From an uncultured Oscillospiraceae bacterium (lineage in GTDB: Bacteria; Bacillota; Clostridia; Oscillospirales; Acutalibacteraceae): a DNA stretch of 13,946 nucleotides. The DNA lies in contig URNF01000043.1 in the NCBI GenBank assembly GCA_900549155.1, forward strand, positions 1 to 13,946, read 5' to 3'. Below, piece by piece: positions 13,934-13,946 of this stretch (positions within the stretch are counted from its first letter, which is position 1; each line of letters begins with the position of its first letter). Made by a program: the position numbers and the translations under genes. The notes under the pieces were generated by a model. It did no database searches and was not told the DNA's origin. It saw nothing but the letters and a program-made list of their open reading frames with translations.

Positions 13934-13946
13934 ATAGCTCATAGGG

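Overview
The window looks like a chromosomal segment of an endospore-forming member of the Clostridia, most likely an Oscillospirales/Ruminococcaceae-type gut anaerobe. The base composition is fairly G+C-rich. It carries the sporulation cluster spoIIGA-sigE-sigG-ylmC plus yunB, next to housekeeping genes (rpsB, ligA) and two tRNA genes. The class assignment rests on recognised proteins and gene order; the family-level guess is inference. No insertion sequence, phage gene, CRISPR array or other sign of recent transfer was seen.

Left half (1-6388), all genes on the minus strand. In transcription order these are yunB (6388-5699); ligA (5619-3637) with its own sigma-A-type promoter and a strong terminator; spoIIGA (3507-2656); sigE (2654-1947); sigG (1884-1117); ylmC (1062-763); and rpsB (608 to beyond base 1), which has its own promoter and a structured leader. 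SpoIIGA is the membrane aspartic protease that removes the pro-sequence of sigma-E. Sigma-E runs the mother cell and sigma-G runs the forespore late in development. The 62-base sigE-sigG gap holds the most striking signal of the window. An 11-bp perfect stem sequesters the sigG Shine-Dalgarno, and a sigma-F-like promoter is nested inside it so that forespore transcripts would start downstream of the 5' arm.

Right half (6457-13582), plus strand. A DUF2079 membrane protein and a TetR-family regulator are translationally coupled (6457-8770) and end at a terminator. A promoter with two GTATAC hexamers then precedes a three-gene operon: a DUF308/HdeD-like membrane protein, an MMPL/RND-family transporter, and a membrane-anchored protein with L-x-x-G heptad repeats. 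This operon ends at a 14-bp hairpin terminator. The layout suggests an envelope export or lipid-handling pump with a dedicated extracytoplasmic partner, perhaps controlled by the neighbouring TetR protein; the substrate is unknown.

Right edge (13734-13933), minus strand: tRNA-Lys(CTT) followed five bases later by tRNA-Glu(CTC). Both have encoded CCA ends, and the pair is closed by a long hairpin that abuts the tRNA-Glu 3' end.
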